57,844 bases of DNA. Origin: SIG607 sp045655165 (GTDB lineage Bacteria > Bacillota > Clostridia > Oscillospirales > Acutalibacteraceae). Where the stretch lies: positions 1 through 57,844 of the forward strand of contig JAZOOT010000009.1 in NCBI GenBank assembly GCA_045655165.1. The letters are read 5' to 3'. Numbering within the stretch: position 1 is the stretch's first letter; each line of letters opens with the position of its first letter. Below, piece by piece: positions 17,300 through 25,752 of the stretch. A program made the translations under genes and the position numbers. The notes beneath the pieces were generated by a model. It was not told where the DNA came from, did not search any database, and saw only the letters and a program-made list of their open reading frames with translations.

Positions 17300-19912
17300 T
17301 TATTTTGCTTTTAAGTGGTTATAAATGCTGTGACCTAATTTTACTGCTTCGCCGCTAATAAACGGTATAACCGATAAAATTACGCCTTTTATAAATAAAG
17401 AAAAACTAATTGGTGTAAGACCTATTATGTTTCCAACAGGAGAAACGGTAAATAACGTGATAACAACAGGGCACAAAGCAAGGGGAATGTTAATTGAAGA
17501 CTTCATAAAATGTTTTATTTTAAAGAAGTATTCGTGGTATTTAACACTAAACATATTAAAGAATTGTGACAAACTTAAAACCAAAAAAGTAATTGTTCTT
17601 GAAGTTTCTGCACTTTCTTTGCTACCAAAATAAAATGCAAAAAGTGAAACAAAAGAAATTACTACTGCCTGAACGGCAATGGTGGTTATAGATTTGTTAT
17701 CAAAAATTTTTCTGTTGTTAGAAACCGTTGCCAAGTTTTTGCGATTTTTAACATTATCTGAAATAATGCTAAATACGGGGAAAGAATCGGTTAATAGATT
17801 TATTATAAGTAATTCTACTGCAATAACAGGGAACTGCTTGAATAAAATTAGAGAAAATAGAATAGTTAAATATTCGCCAATATTGCAACTAAGTAAATAT
17901 GTAACTGCATTTTTTAAAGCCGAAAGCAACTGCTTTGAAACCGTTATTGCATTTATTATTGAACGGTAGCTTGTGTTTCTTAAAAGGATATCAGCAGCAC
18001 CGCGCGCTACGTCTGTTCCGGTGTTTTCCATTGCAATACCAATATCGGCGTTTTTTAGTGCCGGTGCTTCTTTTACGTCGTCACCCGTAACGGCGACAAC
18101 TTCTCCAAGTTCTTTATATGTGTTAACAATTTGCTCTTTGTCTTGTGGGAACAAACGGGCAAATACACTATAATTATTAATATTACTTAAAACATTGTCA
18201 TCTACTTGGTCGGCTAACAGTGTGCCGTCTTTAAAAATGCCTAATCTTCGCGCAACAGAAGAAGCGGTATCGGTTTGGTCGCCTGTAAGCATAACGGTTT
18301 TAATGCCCGAAATTAAGGCGTTTTCAATAAGTGAAACTATTCCGTTTTCAAGAGAATCTTTAAGTGCAATAAGACCCATAAAATGCAAATCGGTAATTAG
18401 TTCGTCTTCGCTTAAAAGGGAAGGTATTTCATTTAACTGTTTATACGCAACCGCAATAACGCGCAAACCTTTTTTGGCATATTTTTTAATTTGCTTTTCA
18501 ACAAGTTCTTTATTAACGTTTGTGCAAAGTGGAAGTATGTAGTCATAAGAACCCTTGGTAGAAGCAATAGGTACACCGTCAACAATATTAATACTTGTCA
18601 TTGCTTTGTTTTCGTGGCTAAAAGGTATTTTAGAAACACGAGGATATTTGTTCCAAAAATCTTCGGTTGCTTCGCCCGAAATTTTTGTGCAAAGGTCAAC
18701 TATTGCAACTTCGGTTGAATCGTTATACATTGTATTGTCAAGGTCGTCGGGGGTTTGGTTTGTGCAAAGGGAGGCAAGTTTTAACATAATGTCGGAAGCC
18801 GAATCGCTTAAAATATTTTCGGCTTTAATTTCTTTGTGGCCGTCAAAAACGCTTACAACTTTCATATTATTGGTGGTAAGTATGCCTGTTTTGTCGCTTA
18901 AAATAACCGAAACATCAGGCAGTTTGTTGAATACATCAAGGTTTTTGATAATAATGCCGTCATTAAGCAAACGCAAAACCGAAAGCGAAACAGCAATTCC
19001 TGCAACCAACGGCAAACCTTCGGGTAAAACCGAAATAAGAAGCGCAGCGGAATTAACCAAAGCTTCGCTAAGCATAACGGCAAATTGCTGACCATTATGG
19101 AAGTTAATTAAAAGCGAAATTAAAAATACAAGAATACAGCCAATAAGCATAATTATTCCTGCAATTTTACCAATTGACGCAAGATGCTCTTTAACGTTAA
19201 TATTTATTGAATCGTACTGATGAAGCACGCTTACTTGTTTGCCAATTTCACAGTTCATTCCTGTTTCGGTAACAACTGCCTTTGCTTTACCACTTAAAAC
19301 ACTGCTGCCTGAATAAACCATATTTACGCGGTTGTTTATATCAACAATATCTTCTAAAACTGCATAGTGGTCTTTAATAACGGGTACAGTTTCGCCGGTA
19401 ACAAATTTTTCATCGCATCTAAAGCCGTCGCATTCAATTAAACGCGCGTCGGCTGGTATGTAATCGCCCGCTTCAAGCAAAATAATATCACCCGGTACAA
19501 GCAATGATGAATCAATTTTTTTAACAACCGAATCTCTAATCACCGTTGCCTTTGGTGTGGCTTTGTTTCGCATATTTTCAATAACTTTTTCGCATTTTCT
19601 GTATGAAAAAGCATTCATAAAAACATAAAAAGCAACAACAAAAAATGAAGCAATGGGGAAGAATAATTTTGAATTATCGTACACAAAGTAAATTATAAAC
19701 GAAAGCAAACTTGCAATAATAATAAGCGCGTTGCTGTAATTTTTTGCATACTTAAAAACTGTGTCTTTTAAAGAGTTCTTCTTTGTCACCCTTACGGTGT
19801 TGTTGCCGTATTCCGCAAGGCGCGTTTCAGCAACACCTGTGGGCAGGCCTGTTTTGGTATCAACACCTAAAAAAGCAGTTACTTTTTCCGCTTCGTTACT
19901 ATGCCAAATCAT
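17300..19912 (-). CDS. P-type cation-transporting ATPase (P2-like) with altered hinge motif
   Basis: An 870-residue membrane ATPase. Visible in order: N-terminal cation-ATPase segment, M1-M2, actuator loop with TGE (172-174), M3-M4 with PEGLP (297-301) as in Ca2+-type pumps, phosphorylation site D340 in SDKTGILTTN, nucleotide domain with KGSYDY (family KGA), MLTGD (541-545), the hinge region and six C-terminal membrane spans. The near-invariant TGDGVNDAP is here TGDDVKEAP (609-617), with changes at three positions that normally help coordinate Mg2+ and close the P domain. Ion unknown; calcium is the nearest family analogy. The ATG follows AAAGGAG and a good promoter. Confidence 0.88.
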   Translation of the reverse strand: MIWHSNEAEKVTAFLGVDTKTGLPTGVAETRLAEYGNNTVRVTKKNSLKDTVFKYAKNYSNALIIIASLLSFIIYFVYDNSKLFFPIASFFVVAFYVFMNAFSYRKCEKVIENMRNKATPKATVIRDSVVKKIDSSLLVPGDIILLEAGDYIPADARLIECDGFRCDEKFVTGETVPVIKDHYAVLEDIVDINNRVNMVYSGSSVLSGKAKAVVTETGMNCEIGKQVSVLHQYDSININVKEHLASIGKIAGIIMLIGCILVFLISLLINFHNGQQFAVMLSEALVNSAALLISVLPEGLPLVAGIAVSLSVLRLLNDGIIIKNLDVFNKLPDVSVILSDKTGILTTNNMKVVSVFDGHKEIKAENILSDSASDIMLKLASLCTNQTPDDLDNTMYNDSTEVAIVDLCTKISGEATEDFWNKYPRVSKIPFSHENKAMTSINIVDGVPIASTKGSYDYILPLCTNVNKELVEKQIKKYAKKGLRVIAVAYKQLNEIPSLLSEDELITDLHFMGLIALKDSLENGIVSLIENALISGIKTVMLTGDQTDTASSVARRLGIFKDGTLLADQVDDNVLSNINNYSVFARLFPQDKEQIVNTYKELGEVVAVTGDDVKEAPALKNADIGIAMENTGTDVARGAADILLRNTSYRSIINAITVSKQLLSALKNAVTYLLSCNIGEYLTILFSLILFKQFPVIAVELLIINLLTDSFPVFSIISDNVKNRKNLATVSNNRKIFDNKSITTIAVQAVVISFVSLFAFYFGSKESAETSRTITFLVLSLSQFFNMFSVKYHEYFFKIKHFMKSSINIPLALCPVVITLFTVSPVGNIIGLTPISFSLFIKGVILSVIPFISGEAVKLGHSIYNHLKAK

Positions 19913-19947
19913 AAAAAGTTCTCCTTTTATAATTGAATTATTTACTA

Positions 19948-19976
19948 ATTATACTATAAATAATTTAGTAAATCAA
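19948..19976 (-). promoter_or_regulatory. Promoter of the P-type ATPase gene
   Basis: Minus strand: TTGATT (19976-19971), 17 bases, TATAAT (19953-19948). Lies back to back with the prmA promoter. Confidence 0.75.
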
Positions 19977-19984
19977 TAAAAAGG

Positions 19985-20013
19985 TTGGCAAACAGTTTTA
20001 TATGTGCTATAAT
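19985..20013 (+). promoter_or_regulatory. Promoter of the prmA operon
   Basis: TTGGCA (19985-19990), 17 bases, TATAAT (20008-20013), with TGC directly before the -10 as an extended element. Confidence 0.8.
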
Positions 20014-20041
20014 TACCTTAATTGTGAATTGGAGTAGTGTT

Positions 20042-20974
20042 ATGGATTGGTTTGAAATTGTTGTAAAAGTTCCTACACCTTTTATTGAAGAGGTGGCCGC
20101 CATTGCTAATATGACGGTTGATTACGGTGTTTATATTGAAGATTATTCCGATTTGGAAACGGTTGCGCCCGAAATTGCACATATTGATTTAATTGATGAT
20201 AATCTTTTAAAAATGGACAAAGCAAATTCCTTTATTCATATTTATATAAACAAAGAGGATAATGTAAAGGAAGCATTGTTTTACTTGGAAAATCGTTTAA
20301 AAAGCAGCGATATTCCTTACGAGGTTTCAACTAATACCACAGCGGATATTAATTGGAACGAATATTGGAAAACTTTTTTCCATACAACGCTTATTGGAAA
20401 TAATTTGGCTGTTGTACCAAGTTGGGAAGAATATGAAAACACTGAAAATCGCGCTGTTTTAAAAATTAACCCGGGTGCTGCATTCGGCACAGGTACACAC
20501 GCAACAACTTCACTTTGCTTATCAATGCTTGAAAAAATTGTTAAGGGAAGTGAAAAGGTGTTAGATATTGGCTGCGGCAGCGGTATTTTGGCAATTGCTT
20601 CGGTTTTATTAGGCGCAAAAAAAGCTTTAGGTGTGGATATTGATGAAACTGCTGTTAAGGTCGCTAAGGAAAACGCAGCATTAAATGGAGTTTTGGAAAG
20701 TACTGAATTTATTGTTGGCGATTTAGCCGAAAAGGTTTGCGGTACTTACGATATTATTACCGCTAATATTGTTGCTGACGTTATAATTCGCCTTTTAGAA
20801 ACTATTGACGTTTATATGCACAAAAACACGCGCGTAATTCTTTCGGGTATACTTGATTTAAGGGCAAATGATGTTATAAAAGCAATAAACAATTTTGGCT
20901 TTAATGTTGAATTAGAACTTAAAAAAGACAATTGGTATGCTTTTATGATTACAAAGGAAGAGGTTAGTATTTAA
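20042..20974 (+). CDS. prmA: Ribosomal protein L11 methyltransferase
   Basis: SAM-dependent trimethylation of ribosomal protein L11. About 310 residues: an N-terminal substrate-recognition domain (MDWFEIVVKVP onward) and a Rossmann methyltransferase domain with GTGTHATTSL, VLDIGCGSGILAIAS and ANIVADVI, which corresponds to the N-(I/L)-x-A-x-x motif of the family. ATG 20042 has GGAG at 7-base spacing; the longer frame from 19985 runs over the promoter. Stop overlaps the prfB start (TAATG), coupling two genes of translation. Confidence 0.95.
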   Translation: MDWFEIVVKVPTPFIEEVAAIANMTVDYGVYIEDYSDLETVAPEIAHIDLIDDNLLKMDKANSFIHIYINKEDNVKEALFYLENRLKSSDIPYEVSTNTTADINWNEYWKTFFHTTLIGNNLAVVPSWEEYENTENRAVLKINPGAAFGTGTHATTSLCLSMLEKIVKGSEKVLDIGCGSGILAIASVLLGAKKALGVDIDETAVKVAKENAALNGVLESTEFIVGDLAEKVCGTYDIITANIVADVIIRLLETIDVYMHKNTRVILSGILDLRANDVIKAINNFGFNVELELKKDNWYAFMITKEEVSI

Positions 20975-22089
20975 TGCTTCAGCTTGATGAATTTAAACTA
21001 CAGCTTGAAGGGCATAGAGAAGAATTGGTGGATTTAAAAGATGCCATTGGTTACGAACCCACAAAGCTTGAAATTGATAGACTTGAATATAAAACTGCCG
21101 AAAACGGATTTTGGGATAACCCCGAAGCTTCGGCTGACGTGTTGCAAAAATTAGGCGCACTAAAAAATAAAATTGAAAGTTACGATAAACTTTATTCTAC
21201 TTTTGAAGACACTTTGGTTTTAATTGATTTGGCTAACGAAGAAAACGATGAGTCAATGATTGAAGAAATTGAAAATTCAATAAATGATTTTGAAGCAGAA
21301 CTTGAAAAACAGCGTCTTCAAACTTTGCTTGTTGGGGAATATGATAACAATAATGCAATTTTAACATTCCATGCAGGCGCAGGAGGTACAGAAGCGCAAG
21401 ACTGGAACCAAATGCTTGTAAGGTTATTTACACGTTGGGGTGAAAGGCACGGCTTTAAAACTTCGCTTGTTGACTTTTTAGATGGTGATGAAGCCGGACT
21501 TAAAAGTGCAACTTTAAGAATTGAAGGCGAAAACGCTTACGGTTATTTAAAAAGCGAACACGGTGTTCATCGTTTGGTTAGGGTTTCGCCGTTTGACGCT
21601 TCGGGCAGACGCCACACATCGTTCGCTTCAATTGAAGTTATGCCTGAAATTAGCGATGATGTTGAGGTTGATATTAGGGAAGAAGATTTAAAAATTGATA
21701 CCTACCGTTCAAGCGGTGCGGGTGGTCAACACATTAACAAAACTTCTTCGGCAGTGCGTATTACACATATTCCAACAGGAATTGTTGTTGCCAGCCAAAC
21801 TGAAAGAAGCCAATTTCAAAATAAAGATACATGTATGCGAATGCTTCGTTCAAAACTTATTGAAATTAAAGAGCGCGAGCACCTTGATAAAATTGAAGAT
21901 ATTAAGGGCGTTCAGAAAGAAATTGCTTGGGGTTCACAAATTCGTTCTTATGTATTTATGCCTTACACTTTGGTTAAGGATAACAGAACCGGGTTTGAAT
22001 ATTCTAATATAAATGCGGTTATGGACGGAGATATTGATGGGTTTATAAATGCCTATTTAAAAGCATTTGTTGCAGATACTTTAAATTGA
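20974..22089 (+). CDS. prfB: Peptide chain release factor 2
   Basis: Recognises UAA and UGA stop codons and triggers peptide release. 371 residues. VSPFDASGRRHTSFAS contains the SPF codon-recognition tripeptide (205-207), and GAGGQHINKTSSAVR holds the catalytic GGQ (250-252). The reading frame is uninterrupted: the programmed +1 frameshift at an early UGA that autoregulates prfB in many bacteria is absent, and the open frame starts directly with a normal RF2 N-terminus. Overlaps prmA by one base and is followed 13 bases later by an FKBP-type lipoprotein gene. Confidence 0.96.
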   Translation: MLQLDEFKLQLEGHREELVDLKDAIGYEPTKLEIDRLEYKTAENGFWDNPEASADVLQKLGALKNKIESYDKLYSTFEDTLVLIDLANEENDESMIEEIENSINDFEAELEKQRLQTLLVGEYDNNNAILTFHAGAGGTEAQDWNQMLVRLFTRWGERHGFKTSLVDFLDGDEAGLKSATLRIEGENAYGYLKSEHGVHRLVRVSPFDASGRRHTSFASIEVMPEISDDVEVDIREEDLKIDTYRSSGAGGQHINKTSSAVRITHIPTGIVVASQTERSQFQNKDTCMRMLRSKLIEIKEREHLDKIEDIKGVQKEIAWGSQIRSYVFMPYTLVKDNRTGFEYSNINAVMDGDIDGFINAYLKAFVADTLN

Positions 22090-22102
22090 TAGGAGTTTAA
22101 TT

Positions 22103-23098
22103 ATGAAAAAATTTGTTGCATTATTACTTTGTTTTTTACTTGTTTTTTCACTTTGCGCTTGCGGTGTAAAATATGGCCGCGAAAATTACAAAAAAGGCCT
22201 TAAAGATTATGTTACGCTTCCTGAATTAAAAGGTGTTAAATTTACTGAAGAAGACCAACAGTATAAAGATTATTATGCTAATTATTTAAAAACTGATTTA
22301 GAACGTTTTAGCCAAAAGCTTGAAACAGGCGAAGTGGCAAACGGCGACATCGCAAATATTAACTATAAGGGCATGGTTAACGGTGTTGCTTTTTCGGGCG
22401 GTACAGCAGAAAACCATAATCTTACTATTGGCTCGGGTCAGTTTATTGACGGATTTGAAGAACAACTTATTGGGCAAAAGGTTGGCGAAACAAAAACCAT
22501 TACTGTAAAATTTCCTGAAGGTTACGGTAATTCAACCGATTTAGAAACACAAAAAGAGGTAATTGTACTTTCGGGCAAAGAAGCACAGTTTGAAGTTAAA
22601 ATTAACTATATAACAAGGGCTGCAAGCGAACTTTCTTCTGATAACCTTAAAGAACTTGGTTACGAAACAAAAGAAAAGTACCTTGAAGACGTACACAGCG
22701 GAACAATTAAAAATTGCTATTACTCTTATTTAATGCAAAACAGCATTGTTGAAGATTATCCTCCCGAAAGTCACGGCACCTTGTTCCAGTATTATAAAGA
22801 ATACTATACAAATTATGCAAAGCAAAACAACGCTTCTTTTGAATCGTTCCTTTCCGGGAATAACCTTACCGAAGAAAAATTCCGTGAAGAAGTTTTGGCT
22901 GAATCTCTTGTTATGTATGCTTGTTTTGATGAGCTTAAATTAAAACTTGGCGAAAATGCAATTAACGAAGAATACGATAAAATTTGTAAAGAACTTGGCG
23001 TTTCGCTTGAAGTTGCGCAAGAACAATATCCAGTTGAAATTGTTGAATCACAATTAGTTACTTTAGCAGTGCTAGATAAATTTTATGAAGGTGTTTAA
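22103..23098 (+). CDS. FKBP-type peptidyl-prolyl isomerase lipoprotein, trigger-factor-like
   Basis: An exported lipoprotein of 331 residues; lipobox around L17-C-A-C20. Residues about 80-170 are an FKBP fold: VANGDIANINYKGMVNG, NLTIGSGQFIDGFEEQLIG and VGETKTITVKFPEGY. The rest is helical and resembles the chaperone arm of trigger factor, with a final NA-I-E-EYD-type helix. Likely function is folding of secreted proteins at the outer face of the membrane. Cotranscribed with prmA-prfB; closed by the terminator at 23105-23132. Confidence 0.87.
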   Translation: MKKFVALLLCFLLVFSLCACGVKYGRENYKKGLKDYVTLPELKGVKFTEEDQQYKDYYANYLKTDLERFSQKLETGEVANGDIANINYKGMVNGVAFSGGTAENHNLTIGSGQFIDGFEEQLIGQKVGETKTITVKFPEGYGNSTDLETQKEVIVLSGKEAQFEVKINYITRAASELSSDNLKELGYETKEKYLEDVHSGTIKNCYYSYLMQNSIVEDYPPESHGTLFQYYKEYYTNYAKQNNASFESFLSGNNLTEEKFREEVLAESLVMYACFDELKLKLGENAINEEYDKICKELGVSLEVAQEQYPVEIVESQLVTLAVLDKFYEGV

Positions 23099-23100
23099 TC

Positions 23101-23133
23101 AAAAAAAGGTAGTGCATTTGCACTACCTTTTTA
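23101..23133. terminator. Bidirectional terminator
   Basis: AAAGGTAGTGCA (23105-23116), loop TT, TGCACTACCTTT (23119-23130), with A-run before and T-run after. Serves both the FKBP gene and the convergent yunB. Confidence 0.9.
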
Positions 23134-23820
23134 GTTTAATCCAAAATTAAACAGGTCGTCGGCAATTCCGTCGGTTCCGGCTTCTGTAACGTTTGTATAT
23201 GCATCTGGAGTAATTCCAACAATAACTGTTTGTGCAGCTATAGCGGTAATTTCGCTTGTAAATGAACTGTTATACCATGGAATTAGAACCTTGCCGTTCA
23301 TTTTAATTCTTATAATTATTTGATGCAAAACTTGGTTGATTCCCGCATCTACAAAATTACTTTCAAAGTCCGCAATAACTGTTCCCGCCAAATTCATTTT
23401 AAAAGGAATTTTAGGACCGCGACCCACGGTAAACTCGTAGCCCAAAAAAGTTCCTATTGGTACCTTAATTAAGTAATTAGACCTATTTAGTAGTTTTTCG
23501 TTAATTTTAACCGATATTTTTGAACGTATTAAATTTAGTTTTTCAATGCCTATTTCAAGCGAAGTAACTCTGCCAGTGTCATCTCGGCTAAGTTTTACAA
23601 TATCTCCGTACGAAAGCGAATTTTCTTCAAAAAGTTCGGTTATTGATTCGTTAGCAACATTTATTAAAATGTTTTGCGCGTATGAGGTTGAATAATCGTC
23701 TAATATTTTTCTTATACGGCTGTCACCAAAAATAATGATAATTATTAAAATAACGGAAAGAAAAATTGTAAGTAAAATTTTCTTTTTGCTGTGTCTTTTT
23801 CTTTTGCTGTATATGTACAT
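23131..23820 (-). CDS. yunB: Sporulation protein YunB family
   Basis: A 229-residue protein with a basic N-terminus, one membrane anchor (about 14-33) and an external domain. The family signature is clear: GRGPKIPFKMNLAGTVI, FVDAGINQVLHQIII and a late AAQTVIVGITPDAY. YunB is a mother-cell sporulation protein in B. subtilis whose molecular activity is unknown. Its ribosome site (GGCAGGTG) lies inside the 3' arm of the hairpin at 23822-23864, with the T-run of that hairpin as spacer to ATG, so translation from read-through mRNA should be impeded. Confidence 0.88.
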   Translation of the reverse strand: MYIYSKRKRHSKKKILLTIFLSVILIIIIIFGDSRIRKILDDYSTSYAQNILINVANESITELFEENSLSYGDIVKLSRDDTGRVTSLEIGIEKLNLIRSKISVKINEKLLNRSNYLIKVPIGTFLGYEFTVGRGPKIPFKMNLAGTVIADFESNFVDAGINQVLHQIIIRIKMNGKVLIPWYNSSFTSEITAIAAQTVIVGITPDAYTNVTEAGTDGIADDLFNFGLN

Positions 23821-23864
23821 AAAAACACCTGCCTTTTACATATTACGAAAAAGCAGGTGTTTTG
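23821..23864 (-). terminator. Terminator of the cytidylate-kinase-like gene overlapping the yunB ribosome site
   Basis: Minus strand: AAAACACCTGC-TTTT pairs with AAAA-G-GCAGGTGTTTT (one bulged G), loop about 11 bases, then TTTTT running into the yunB ATG. AGGTG, the probable yunB Shine-Dalgarno, is fully inside the stem. Confidence 0.8.
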
Positions 23865-23872
23865 TTATTTAA

Positions 23873-24484
23873 TTAAAGTGTTTCAATGTATTTAATGATA
23901 ATATCAACACAGTTTTCAATACCAATTTTTGAATTAAGGCAAATATCATAAGAATCGGCAACGCCCCAGTTTTTTTCGCAAAAACGGTTATGATAATTTG
24001 TGCGGCGTTTGTCTTCTTTGTTAATAACAGACATTGCACTTTTAATGTCAATATTTTCAACTTCGCTTACACGTTGAGCTCTTGTTTCCTTATCGGCATG
24101 AATAAATACCGAAACAACGTTTTCGTATTCGCTTAAAATATCTTCAGAACATCTGCCAAGAATAACGCAGGGGCCTTCGTTAGCTGCATTTCTAATAATT
24201 TCGGCTTGAAGATTATAAATTTTATCGGAAATATGCAAGTCTTGGTATTCATGAAAGAAATTTGCGTGGCTGTGGCTTCCAAGCGAAAGAGCATAAAGAA
24301 AACTGTTAGTAGGTGCTTCGTCGTGTTCTTTAATAAGCTCAATGTCAAGACCGCTTTCTTGTGCTGCTAAATCTAAAATTTCTTTGTCGTAAAATTTAAC
24401 GCCCAATTTTTCGGCAAGAAGTTTGGCAATGTCACTGCCACGGCTTGCAAATTGACGGCTTACGGTAATAACAGGGTTTTTCAT
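23873..24484 (-). CDS. Cytidylate kinase-like family protein
   Basis: About 203 residues, matching the cytidylate-kinase-2 family of P-loop nucleotide kinases: ITVSRQFASRGSDIAKLLA at the N-terminus replaces a classic Walker A, LGVKFYDKEIL follows, and the late NKEDKRRTNYHNRFCEKNWG segment is the arginine-rich lid. The substrate is not established for this family; it is distinct from Cmk. Start: ATG 24484 behind AAAGGTGG is preferred to GTG 24496. Promoter at 24521-24549. The terminator downstream contains the yunB ribosome site. Confidence 0.88.
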   Translation of the reverse strand: MKNPVITVSRQFASRGSDIAKLLAEKLGVKFYDKEILDLAAQESGLDIELIKEHDEAPTNSFLYALSLGSHSHANFFHEYQDLHISDKIYNLQAEIIRNAANEGPCVILGRCSEDILSEYENVVSVFIHADKETRAQRVSEVENIDIKSAMSVINKEDKRRTNYHNRFCEKNWGVADSYDICLNSKIGIENCVDIIIKYIETL

Positions 24485-24520
24485 AGTTCTATCCACCTTT
24501 TTAAAATTTTCTTTAAAAAT

Positions 24521-24549
24521 ATTCTATCATAAAATACGCAAATTTTCAA
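24521..24549 (-). promoter_or_regulatory. Promoter of the cytidylate-kinase-like gene
   Basis: Minus strand: TTGAAA (24549-24544), 17 bases, TAGAAT (24526-24521). Confidence 0.7.
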
Positions 24550-24559
24550 GAAATTTATG

Positions 24560-24588
24560 TTGACTTTTATTATTGTGTGATATAATAT
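24560..24588 (+). promoter_or_regulatory. Promoter of tRNA-Leu
   Basis: TTGACT (24560-24565) with TAATAT at 17-base spacing (24583-24588), or TATAAT at 15 (24581-24586). About 13 bases before the mature tRNA. Confidence 0.7.
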
Positions 24589-24601
24589 ATTAAAGGTAAA
24601 T

Positions 24602-24684
24602 GCGGGTGTGGCGGAATTGGCAGACGCACCAGCCTTAGGAGCTGGCGGTTCACCGTGCAGGTTCAACTCCTGTCACCCGCACCA
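24602..24684 (+). tRNA. tRNA-Leu (anticodon TAG)
   Basis: Acceptor stem GCGGGTG/CACCCGC, anticodon stem CCAGC/GCTGG around loop CTTAGGA giving TAG, a long variable arm typical of class II leucine tRNA, TTCAACTCC in the T loop, and encoded CCA. Own promoter and terminator. Confidence 0.97.
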
Positions 24685-24695
24685 TATATAAAATT

Positions 24696-24725
24696 AAAAG
24701 CAGGCAATTTGCCTGCTTTTATTAT
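24696..24725 (+). terminator. Terminator of tRNA-Leu
   Basis: AAAAGCAGGC (24696-24705), loop AATTT, GCCTGCTTTT (24711-24720), then ATTATTATT. Confidence 0.8.
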
Positions 24726-25098
24726 TATTCGATAATTCTTTGTTGCCAAGTGTCTGGCAAAGTTTTTCGCAGCGGTTGGCATCCAAGCATACCAGTCGGA
24801 AGGAAGATTAAAACGGCTGTTGTCACCGCCAAGCGTACGTGAATATACAACACCTAAATTTTTAAGAATTTTTTCAATTGTATCATATGTAACATCTGGG
24901 TGCAAAGATGTTATACCTCTATCATCATAGGCAGAACCGCGAACCAAAATACCAAAGCGCTTCTCAAGTTCTAAACGGCAGTTAAGCACATCCTGAATGT
25001 AAGTGCTGCTTGTTACCATGCTGCTGTTTTGTGTGTTGCGCCGTGAATGGCGATTTCGTGACCATTATCTAAATAAATTAAAAAAACTGCAACTGTCA
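24724..25098 (-). pseudogene. Decayed polysaccharide deacetylase fragment
   Basis: Read on the minus strand, one frame (about 25098-25013) gives IYLDNGHEIAIHGATH, a hallmark of NodB-type polysaccharide deacetylases, then a stop. The adjacent frame continues from about 25019 with YIQDVLNCRLELEKRFG, RGSAYDDRGI and DWYAWMPTA, the expected continuation of such an enzyme. The N-terminal catalytic part is missing, and near 24780 the reading may shift again (ANRCEKLCQTLGNKEL in a third frame). So at least one frameshift and a 5' truncation have destroyed it. It sits 2 bases after the DUF6062 stop and abuts the tRNA-Leu terminator, suggesting a deletion or recombination remnant. No enzyme is expected. 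Confidence 0.75.
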
Positions 25099-25100
25099 AT

Positions 25101-25742
25101 TTATATTTTGCGTGTGGTTAGCCATTCAATAGAATTTTCGGGTGATTTTTTTGCATTTTCCGAAGCTTTTCCGCCACTGCGGTAATCAAACATATAACAA
25201 AATTCTTTTAACTCTTTGGTTAGCAAATTAGCTTTCTTTTGGGCTAATTCTACAGTTGCATCAATAAAATCTTTACGTTTCCTTTTGCTAATTTTACCCG
25301 AAACGTTTATAAGTTCTTTGCAGTGTTCAAGGCAAATAAATTCCTGGCAGTTAAACAGGGTACGAAAATCCATTTTCCTTTCCCACAGAACACAAAGATT
25401 ATTTAGAATTTGTGTCATATTATGGTTTAGTTTATCACAAACATAACAGGAAAGTTGACTTTTTGGAGAAGTTAAATATTTGGTGTTTGTTAGGTGTTCA
25501 ATGTGGCTTTGAAGAATTAGTGCAACACTTAGTTTCGGACCGTTTTCTATCATTTGTTTATAATGAAGATTGCAAAAACCTTTTTTATTGGTTTCAATAC
25601 GTATATCGGGTTCCATCATTGCCGCACCCGTTATATATTTAACTGTTCTTTCTTCTAAAATATTTCTAAGACGGCAAATTGGGCAACCGCTTTTTTCTTC
25701 AAAAACTTCGCTAATTGGAATACTTGTAATATCGTCGCGCAT
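25101..25742 (-). CDS. DUF6062 family protein, cysteine-rich
   Basis: About 213 residues, cytosolic, function unknown. The family pattern is visible: GCPICRLRNILEERTVKYI near the start, MMEPDIR, KKGFCNLHY, then CYVCDKL and CLEHC, i.e. two CxxC-type pairs with Cys-x-x-His elements that could bind zinc. Start: ATG 25742 behind AAAGGTG; an upstream frame extension to 25781 overlaps the GH2 gene end. Ten bases separate it from the GH2 stop, so both are in one operon. The C-terminal half is Lys-rich and helical. Confidence 0.8.
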   Translation of the reverse strand: MRDDITSIPISEVFEEKSGCPICRLRNILEERTVKYITGAAMMEPDIRIETNKKGFCNLHYKQMIENGPKLSVALILQSHIEHLTNTKYLTSPKSQLSCYVCDKLNHNMTQILNNLCVLWERKMDFRTLFNCQEFICLEHCKELINVSGKISKRKRKDFIDATVELAQKKANLLTKELKEFCYMFDYRSGGKASENAKKSPENSIEWLTTRKI

Positions 25743-25752
25743 TTTTTCACCT

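Noticed and set aside
18195..19091. Long plus-strand frames opposite the P-type ATPase (for example 18195-18542 and 18555-19091)
   Set aside because: They mirror a protein with all canonical P-type motifs and show no domain or ribosome site of their own.
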